Assembly: GCA_964545475.1 (NCBI GenBank)
Contig: CAZJGG010000005.1
Location: 1 to 64,000, forward strand
From: CAZJGG01 sp964545475
GTDB taxonomy: Bacteria; Bacillota; Clostridia; Lachnospirales; JAISER01
Direction: 5' to 3'
Length of the DNA stretch: 64,000 nucleotides
Below the pieces are notes generated by a model that searched no databases, was not told where the DNA came from, and was given only the letters and a program-made list of their open reading frames with translations. Below, in pieces: positions 58,741 to 64,000 of the stretch; within the stretch, counting starts at the first letter, position 1; the number at the start of each line of letters is the position of its first letter. The position numbers were made by a program, and so were the translations under genes.

Positions 58741-60627
58741 ATGGATAAAACAACAGATGTATGCGTAATTGGCGGCGGACATGCAGGGTGCGAGGCGGCT
58801 CTTGCTTGTGCTAGGCTTGGGCTTAAAACTATGCTTTTTGCCATAAATTTAGATTCTATAGCTATGATGCCGTGCAACCCCAACATAGGGGGAACATCAA
58901 AAGGACATTTAGTTCGAGAAATTGACGCTTTAGGCGGAGAGATGGGCAAAAACATAGATAAAACATTTATACAAAGCCGTATGCTTAATAAAGGCAAAGG
59001 TCCGGCAGTTCATTCATTGCGTGCCCAGGCGGATAAAGCAAAATATTCTAGTGAAATGAAAAAAACATTAGAAAAACAAGAGAACTTAATAATAAAACAA
59101 TCTGAAATAGTTGATATAATCGCCGAAAATGGTAAGGTAAAAGGTCTAAAAATGGAATCCGGGCAAGTAATTGGGGCGAAAGCCGTAATTTTATGTATGG
59201 GTACTTATGTTAAAGCAAGATGCCTTTGCGGTGAAGTTATTATAGACAGCGGACCAAACGGCTTTAGAAACGCCGTTTCTTTAAGCGATTCTCTTAAAGG
59301 CTTAGGCATAAGCCTTTTGCGTTTTAAAACAGGAACTCCTGCAAGAATAGACGGAAGCACAATAGACATTTCTAAAATGGAGGAGCAAAAAGGCGACCAG
59401 GTTATTGTTCCTTTTTCATTTGAAACGAACTCAAAGGAAATTCAAAGAGAACAAATATCCTGTTATTTAACTTATACAAACGAAAAAACCCATGAAATAA
59501 TTAAAAAAAGTTTACACCGCTCTCCCCTTTATGCAGGGGTTATTGAGGGCACAGGCACAAGGTACTGCCCGTCTATTGAGGACAAGGTTATTCGCTTTGC
59601 GGATAAGGAAAGACACCAAGTTTTTGTAGAGCCGGAGGGAGAGGACACAAACGAGGTATATATTGCGGGAATGTCTACTTCCTTGCCGGAGGACGTTCAG
59701 GAAGAAATGTACAGAAGTGTTCCCGGCCTTGAAAACTGCCATATAACGAGAAACGGTTACGCCATTGAATATGACTGCCTCGATGCAACCCAGTTAAAAC
59801 TTACCCTTGAATTTAAAAATATATCCGGTTTATACAGCGCAGGGCAGTTTAATGGAAGCTCTGGTTATGAGGAAGCCGCTGCCCAAGGGCTTGTTGCCGG
59901 AATAAACGCCGCAATGCAAATAATTGGCAAAGAGCCTGTTATTATAGACCGCTCCCAAGGGTATATAGGCGTGCTCATTGATGATTTAGTTACAAAAGGA
60001 AGCAAAGAGCCTTACCGTATGATGACATCAAGAGCGGAATACAGGCTTTTGCTAAGGCAAGACAATGCCGACTTACGCCTGACAAAAATCGGGCATATGG
60101 CAGGGCTTATTGATGATGAGCGCTTGGAAAGGCTTAATAACAAGGAAAATCAAATTGACAGGGAAATAAAAAGGCTAAGTAAAACTATTATACCTCCTAA
60201 GGCTGAATTAAATGAATTTTTACAAAGTGTAGGTAGCTCACCTATTTCTTCAGGAATTTCTCTTGAAGAGCTTATTAAGCGCCCTGAACTTAGTTATGAA
60301 GCACTTGCTCAATTTGATGAAGGCAGGGAAACGCTGGACGAGCTTGTTTGTGAGCAAGTAAATATTCAAATTAAATATGAGGGTTATATAAAGCGACAGG
60401 CAATGCAAGTGGAACAATTTAAAAAAATAGAGAATAAAAAGCTTCCACAGGATTTGGATTACTCACAAATAAACGGTTTAAGGCTTGAAGCAAGGCAAAA
60501 GCTTAACGCCATAAAGCCGGATAACTTAGGACAAGCCTCGAGGATAACAGGGGTTTCGCCGTCAGATATATCGGTGTTGCTTGTTTGGCTTAAATATCAG
60601 TCATCAGTTCCAGGATTTAATCAGTAG
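58741..60627 (+). CDS. mnmG: tRNA uridine-34 modification enzyme MnmG (GidA)
   Basis: A 628-residue FAD enzyme partnering MnmE. The N-terminal dinucleotide-binding motif is GGGHAGCEAALA, followed by MPCNPNIGGTSKGHLVREIDALGGEMG and the SSGYEEAAAQGLVAGINAA FAD segment; the C-terminal helical domain contacts MnmE. Length is standard. It follows mnmE by 13 bases. Confidence 0.97.
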   Translation: MDKTTDVCVIGGGHAGCEAALACARLGLKTMLFAINLDSIAMMPCNPNIGGTSKGHLVREIDALGGEMGKNIDKTFIQSRMLNKGKGPAVHSLRAQADKAKYSSEMKKTLEKQENLIIKQSEIVDIIAENGKVKGLKMESGQVIGAKAVILCMGTYVKARCLCGEVIIDSGPNGFRNAVSLSDSLKGLGISLLRFKTGTPARIDGSTIDISKMEEQKGDQVIVPFSFETNSKEIQREQISCYLTYTNEKTHEIIKKSLHRSPLYAGVIEGTGTRYCPSIEDKVIRFADKERHQVFVEPEGEDTNEVYIAGMSTSLPEDVQEEMYRSVPGLENCHITRNGYAIEYDCLDATQLKLTLEFKNISGLYSAGQFNGSSGYEEAAAQGLVAGINAAMQIIGKEPVIIDRSQGYIGVLIDDLVTKGSKEPYRMMTSRAEYRLLLRQDNADLRLTKIGHMAGLIDDERLERLNNKENQIDREIKRLSKTIIPPKAELNEFLQSVGSSPISSGISLEELIKRPELSYEALAQFDEGRETLDELVCEQVNIQIKYEGYIKRQAMQVEQFKKIENKKLPQDLDYSQINGLRLEARQKLNAIKPDNLGQASRITGVSPSDISVLLVWLKYQSSVPGFNQ

Positions 60628-60686
60628 TAACTTATAACCATTAAAAATTTAATCTGTGTTTTATAAACACTCTTTTGTAATTTTTA

Positions 60687-60725
60687 GCATAATGTAGAGT
60701 AGAGTTTTAAACCTGCATTATGCGT
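60687..60725 (+). repeat. Inverted repeat between mnmG and the small unknown gene
   Basis: GCATAATG pairs with CATTATGC across a purine-rich loop. No T-run follows; it may be a processing or pausing hairpin. Confidence 0.35.
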
Positions 60726-60772
60726 ACATATCCCAAATACCAGCCCTAAGGGCAGTTTTAGGAGGAATTTAC

Positions 60773-61174
60773 GTGGGTCAATGTGGGTATTTTATGCGTT
60801 TAAAAAACGCTGATAATCAATTAAAGCCTGTTAAAATACCGGCTTTAAACAATAATTTTCATATAAGCTTTTCGGATGAGGATATTACCGTTAAGCATTT
60901 TGTTGAAGCTCTTTATAAAAAGCGTAAAGACGACGCTAAAGTTTATATAAGCAAAAACTTGGCAGGGGAATTGGATTTAGACGAACTTTCAGATGTTTTT
61001 AATAAAAGTAAATGCTACAAAAGCCTTGCGAAAGTTGAGTTTACTGAAAGACCAAAAAACTGCAAAACAAACTCCATTTTGATTTTACAAAATAGCTCGA
61101 TTATACATTTGCATTTAATAAAAGAACCTGATGCTTTTAGCAAATGGAAGATATACGGGATTGACAAGGAATAG
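60773..61174 (+). CDS. Unknown protein between mnmG and rsmG
   Basis: A 133-residue protein I do not recognise. It has no signal peptide or membrane segment, ends basic-hydrophobic, and alternates charged helices with beta-type stretches (FHISFSDEDITVKHFVEALY; KVYISKNLAGELDLDEL). GTG 60773 follows TTAGGAGGAATTTAC. Codon use resembles the neighbours and it fills the gap between two tRNA/rRNA modification genes, so it is likely a real lineage-specific gene of the operon. Confidence 0.65.
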   Translation: MGQCGYFMRLKNADNQLKPVKIPALNNNFHISFSDEDITVKHFVEALYKKRKDDAKVYISKNLAGELDLDELSDVFNKSKCYKSLAKVEFTERPKNCKTNSILILQNSSIIHLHLIKEPDAFSKWKIYGIDKE

Positions 61175-61178
61175 GTGA

Positions 61179-61886
61179 ATGGAAATGATTATTTCCGGCG
61201 CAAAGGAATTAAATATTGAAATAGACGAAAGAACAGCTGCGTTATTTATGAAATATGCGGATTTACTTGTTAAATGGAATGAAAAAATGAATTTAACCGC
61301 AATAACAGAGCCAAATGAAATAATTGTTAAGCATTTCTTAGATTGCGCCTCAGTTTTTAATCAAATTGACAATAAAGAAGCAAAAATTATAGATATTGGA
61401 ACAGGAGCAGGCTTTCCCGGCGTAGTTTTAAAGCTTTTAATGCCGGATATTAAAATTACTTTATGTGATTCTTTAAATAAAAGAATCACATTTTTAAACG
61501 CTTTAGTGGAAGAACTTGGTCTTGAAAATGTTGAAACTGTTCACGCAAGAGCCGAAGATTTAGGGCAGAATAATAATTACAGAGAAAAATTCGATTATTG
61601 TGTTTCAAGGGCGGTTGCAGATTTACGAGTGTTAAGCGAATATTGCTTACCCTTTGTTAAGCCGGGAGGAAGATTTATTTCCATGAAAGGCGCAGAGGCA
61701 GAAAACGAGGTTTTATGCGCAAAAGATATGATAAATGAGCTTGGAGCAGAACTTTTCGATATAAAGAAAATAAATTTGCCTTTTTCGGACATAACTCACA
61801 GCTTAATAATTATAAACAAATTAACAAATACTTCGCCTAAATATCCTAGAAAACCGAAAAAAATACAAAAAAACTCCCCCATTTGA
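61179..61886 (+). CDS. rsmG: 16S rRNA (guanine-527-N7)-methyltransferase RsmG (GidB)
   Basis: A 235-residue SAM methyltransferase modifying G527 of 16S rRNA. LLVKWNEKMNLTAITEPNEI, then KHFLDC, the SAM motif DIGTGAGFPGVVLK and SRAVADLRVLSEY identify it. ATG 61179 overlaps nothing; ATG 61185 is an alternative two codons on. A terminator follows, closing the rpmH-rsmG block. Confidence 0.95.
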   Translation: MEMIISGAKELNIEIDERTAALFMKYADLLVKWNEKMNLTAITEPNEIIVKHFLDCASVFNQIDNKEAKIIDIGTGAGFPGVVLKLLMPDIKITLCDSLNKRITFLNALVEELGLENVETVHARAEDLGQNNNYREKFDYCVSRAVADLRVLSEYCLPFVKPGGRFISMKGAEAENEVLCAKDMINELGAELFDIKKINLPFSDITHSLIIINKLTNTSPKYPRKPKKIQKNSPI

Positions 61887-61897
61887 TAGGGGGTTTT
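61870..61897 (+). terminator. Terminator after rsmG
   Basis: AACTCCCCC (from 61872) pairs with GGGGGTT around ATTTGATA, followed by TTTTTT; it lies over the last codons and the stop codon of rsmG. Confidence 0.85.
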
Positions 61898-62042
61898 TTA
61901 TTTTTTTATCAAATATAAAGCATTCAAAAAATTCAAAAAAGTAGAAGGTTGTGGGAAATATATGTTATTTTATTATTGTTAGTAAGGCGGCTTACAAAAA
62001 CAGCCGCTATAGGGGACAAGCAGTAAACGAAAGAGGTGTTAT

Positions 62043-62843
62043 ATGGAAAATGCAGTATTAAAGCAAAACGAAGTTTTATATTTGCCGGTGGATTCTATTA
62101 AACCAAACCCTTATCAGCCGAGAAAATTTTTTGAACGGGCAAATCTTGAAGAGCTTGCAAAATCTATTAGGGAATACGGGGTTATTCAGCCTATAAGCGT
62201 AAGGCTTATTAACGGTTATTCCTACGAGCTTGTGGCAGGCGAAAGAAGACTTCGAGCAAGCAAAATGGCAGGCGTAACAACAATACCTGCAATTGTAATT
62301 AATGTATGCGACCAGGACAGCGCGGTACTTGCTATCATTGAAAACTTACAAAGGCAAAACTTAAACTTCCTTGAAGAGGCTGAAGGTTTACATAATTTAA
62401 TGGTGGATTACAACTTTACTCAGGAACAGATGGCTAATAAAATTGGCAAAAGCCAATCCGCTATTGCAAACAAAATGCGTATTTTGAAACTTCCTAAAAG
62501 CGTGCAAACAATGCTTGTGGAAAATGACCTAACAGAAAGACACGCAAGGGCGCTTCTGGCGCTGTCTGAAGAAGCGGATCAACTTAAAATACTGCAACGG
62601 GTTATTGAGGGTAACCTGACAGTTAAAAAAACAGAGGAACTAATTGCTAAAATGCTTGAAAGCAAAAAAACTCAAAAAAATAAGCATTGCATGAAACTTA
62701 AACGGTTTGTTAAAGACATTAAAATTTTTACAAACACAATTAAGCAGGCGATTGATGTTATGAACGATTCCGGTTTAAAAACTGAGTACGATATAGACGA
62801 AAACGAAACGGGGTGTGATATTTTAATAAGAATTGATTATTAA
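62043..62843 (+). CDS. noc: Nucleoid occlusion protein Noc (ParB family)
   Basis: A 266-residue ParB-like CTPase/DNA-binding protein. LPVDSIKPNPYQPRKFF opens it, the CTP-binding/arginine box is AGERRLRASKMAG (about 67-79), ENLQRQNLNFLEEAEGL follows, and the helix-turn-helix is in TQEQMANKIGKSQSAIANKM. Gene order after rsmG is the Noc position in Firmicutes; ParB itself is expected further on. It keeps the division septum off the chromosome. No clear Noc or parS sites are seen in this window. Confidence 0.88.
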   Translation: MENAVLKQNEVLYLPVDSIKPNPYQPRKFFERANLEELAKSIREYGVIQPISVRLINGYSYELVAGERRLRASKMAGVTTIPAIVINVCDQDSAVLAIIENLQRQNLNFLEEAEGLHNLMVDYNFTQEQMANKIGKSQSAIANKMRILKLPKSVQTMLVENDLTERHARALLALSEEADQLKILQRVIEGNLTVKKTEELIAKMLESKKTQKNKHCMKLKRFVKDIKIFTNTIKQAIDVMNDSGLKTEYDIDENETGCDILIRIDY

Positions 62844-62891
62844 AACATGAATTGCTTTAAAAGGGGGGTAATTAAATATCGCAATTTAAAA

Positions 62892-62923
62892 GGTGGTTCT
62901 TGCATAGTCAAGAGCCGCTTTTT
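62892..62923 (+). terminator. Terminator after noc
   Basis: GGTGGTTCTTG pairs with CAAGAGCCGC around CATAGT, then TTTTTG. Confidence 0.75.
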
Positions 62924-62997
62924 GTTATTAATCCTTCCAGTCTATTGATACGGGTATAAAAAGCTGGTAAAATAGCAACAAGGGGGGGATGGGGCGC

Positions 62998-63543
62998 ATG
63001 AAGTTTATGTTTACAAAAATCTTCTTATATAATTTATACTCACTTTTTTTATTTTTTGTATTAATGTTTTTATTTGGATTAATAAATGAAATATTATTTG
63101 TGATAACTTTTTTTGCTTTAATAATTTCATTTTGCACTACTATAATTTTTGCATTTATAAATATCTATACTGTTATAAAAAAGGCTCCGGAAATAATAAA
63201 CATGAACAAGCTAAAGGAATTTGATGAAATAACAATAAAATTTAAAGAAAATGTCATTCCTTTTTTATTATTTATATTTATGTGTTTGATTTCAAACTCA
63301 ATTGGTATTATAATTACAGGAGAAATCGATAGTGAATACATTCATATAGCTATTTTTTTTCTAGGATATTTTTATCTAATACTTTTGACAACATCTGCTT
63401 TTAGTATAATAAGTATTTGTTCGCACTATAAATCTAAAGATATAACTTTGACGAAATGTGTTGTATATATAGTATTACAGCTCATTTTTTTAATAGATAT
63501 TTTTTCTTATTATAACTTGATATACAAAGTAAATAAGGTTTAG
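62998..63543 (+). CDS. Small membrane protein, unknown function
   Basis: About 181 residues, very rich in Phe, Ile and Leu, with four predicted membrane segments (about 10-50 as two helices, 85-105, 118-140 and 160-178 by hydrophobicity). No family is recognised. ATG 62998 is preferred because GGGGGGATGGGGC precedes it; ATG 62989 is possible. Base composition is more AT-rich than noc and rsmG, which may mean later acquisition. It is adjacent to the tiny hydrophobic peptides. Confidence 0.6.
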   Translation: MKFMFTKIFLYNLYSLFLFFVLMFLFGLINEILFVITFFALIISFCTTIIFAFINIYTVIKKAPEIINMNKLKEFDEITIKFKENVIPFLLFIFMCLISNSIGIIITGEIDSEYIHIAIFFLGYFYLILLTTSAFSIISICSHYKSKDITLTKCVVYIVLQLIFLIDIFSYYNLIYKVNKV

Positions 63544-63576
63544 TGGCATAAAGCTTTAAAGTGTTATAAAAAATAG

Positions 63577-63605
63577 TTGACAAACCTAAAACTATGTGTT
63601 ATTTT
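63577..63605 (+). promoter_or_regulatory. Promoter of the first tiny hydrophobic peptide
   Basis: TTGACA (63577-63582), 17 bases, TATTTT (63600-63605). The predicted transcript to the terminator at 63779 is about 170 nt. Confidence 0.6.
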
Positions 63606-63638
63606 ATGTAGGAATTAATTTGAAAGGGGAACGCAAAA

Positions 63639-63725
63639 ATGTCTATTTCTCTATTACTCAGCCTTATAGTCATTATTAGCATTATCGCAATCGATAGTGT
63701 TGCTTTGCGTTGGGCTGACAAATAA
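63639..63725 (+). CDS. 28-residue hydrophobic peptide A (candidate type I toxin or small membrane protein)
   Basis: The peptide has one membrane segment, SLLLSLIVIISIIAI, and a charged tail DSVALRWADK. GAAAGGGGAACG provides a ribosome site nine bases before the ATG. It has its own promoter and intrinsic terminator. A second peptide with the same pattern follows, showing duplication. Size, topology and compact gene layout resemble Fst/Ldr/Ibs-type toxins of type I toxin-antitoxin systems, but no antisense RNA has been identified here. Confidence 0.55.
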   Translation: MSISLLLSLIVIISIIAIDSVALRWADK

Positions 63726-63750
63726 GGTTAAGTTATTGAGTTTACTTATA

Positions 63751-63779
63751 CCCTTACAGCAAACGCTGTAAGGGTTTTT
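63751..63779 (+). terminator. Terminator after peptide A
   Basis: CCCTTACAGC (63751-63760) pairs perfectly with GCTGTAAGGG (63765-63774), loop AAAC, followed by TTTTT. Confidence 0.9.
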
Positions 63780-63799
63780 AATTTTTGGAGGAAAATAAA

Positions 63800-63901
63800 A
63801 TGTTAAACACAGCATCCAATACTTTTGCTTTATTTATAGTCATTATTATTCTCATTAGCATTCTCGTAATTATCGATAATGTTTATTTGGCGTTGCGCTG
63901 A
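63800..63901 (+). CDS. 33-residue hydrophobic peptide B, paralogue of peptide A
   Basis: The peptide is MLNTASNTFA followed by the segment LFIVIIILISILVIID and the tail NVYLALR. It shares the FIVII..SI..I.D.V.LALR pattern with peptide A. TTGGAGGAAAATAAA gives a strong ribosome site. No separate promoter is obvious, so it may be read through the first terminator. A terminator of similar sequence follows. Confidence 0.55.
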   Translation: MLNTASNTFALFIVIIILISILVIIDNVYLALR

Positions 63902-63932
63902 TAATGGCTTAAAGTATTGGTTATGCTTTAGT

Positions 63933-63966
63933 AAAGGCCTTGCAGTCAAACGCTGCAAGGTCTTTT
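63933..63966 (+). terminator. Terminator after peptide B
   Basis: CCTTGCAG (63938-63945) pairs with CTGCAAGG (63953-63960), loop TCAAACG, lengthened by AAAG/TCTTT, then T-rich. Its CAAACGCTG core matches the peptide A terminator. The window then ends in AGAGGAG, a ribosome site for another gene just outside. Confidence 0.85.
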
Positions 63967-64000
63967 GTTATTAAAATGATTTTACGGTAAATTAGAGGAG

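Noticed and set aside
61898..62042. Noc-binding or parS site upstream of noc
   Set aside because: No sequence resembling TGTTTCACGTGAAACA or ATTTCCCGGGAAAT was found; GTGGGAAATATATG is too weak a match.

Overview
The window looks like part of a draft chromosome (it contains a 100-N gap) from a low-GC, strictly anaerobic, endospore-forming member of the Clostridia. The evidence is spoIIR and a BofC-like gene, a pyrophosphate-type phosphofructokinase, a two-subunit iron-sulfur fumarase, the anaerobic (cbi) cobalamin route, a SCIFF ranthipeptide locus, many TTG/GTG starts and Gram-positive Shine-Dalgarno sites. The genus cannot be named from this sequence alone.

Layout. 1-6.2 kb, mostly minus strand: spoIIR, murI, fumarase beta and alpha, a P-loop protein with an alanyl-tRNA-synthetase-like tail, a cupin, a decayed RAYT-type transposase tail between REP-like palindromes, and PPi-phosphofructokinase. 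6.3-9.3 kb: a BofC-like gene, a long imperfect palindrome, a likely small RNA with C-rich loops, and a short FtsH-like protease. 9.6-13.8 kb: nanE with a three-gene sugar ABC importer, probably for an amino sugar or sialic acid. 13.9-15.9 kb: a secreted leucine-rich-repeat protein broken by the gap.

16.1-38.7 kb: a cobalamin riboswitch followed by about 24 same-strand genes. They encode cobalt uptake (cbiMNQO), synthesis of uroporphyrinogen III from glutamyl-tRNA (hemA, hemL, hemB, hemC, cobA-hemD), and the anaerobic corrin ring pathway through cobyrinic acid diamide, cobyric acid and cobinamide phosphate (cbiX, L, H, F, G, D, J, ET, C, A, P, B, cobD), plus cobC. The nucleotide-loop genes cobU, cobS and cobT and a corrinoid adenosyltransferase are not in the window. 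38.9-41.5 kb: a TPP riboswitch with a thiamin-precursor ABC importer whose permease appears to start at ATT. 41.5-48.4 kb: surface polysaccharide genes (flippase, pyruvyltransferase-like, FrhB-like, O-antigen ligase-like) around a roughly 171-bp tandem repeat array made of REP-like palindromes.

48.5-52.6 kb: a compact four-gene operon behind a consensus promoter. It encodes a large single-pass membrane protein, a lone ABC ATPase with an apparent ATT start, a 56-residue SCIFF peptide whose leader is read in another frame from the last 59 nt of the ATPase gene, and the radical SAM/SPASM SCIFF maturase. I consider this the most interesting locus. 52.6-54.4 kb: ACT-domain protein and phenylacetate-CoA ligase, minus strand. 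54.5-62.9 kb: the conserved origin-flanking block rpmH, rnpA, yidD, yidC, jag, mnmE, mnmG, a small unknown, rsmG, noc; dnaA is not in its usual place next to rpmH. The last kilobase has a small membrane protein and two tandem tiny hydrophobic peptides, each followed by a terminator, resembling type I toxin or small membrane-peptide loci.
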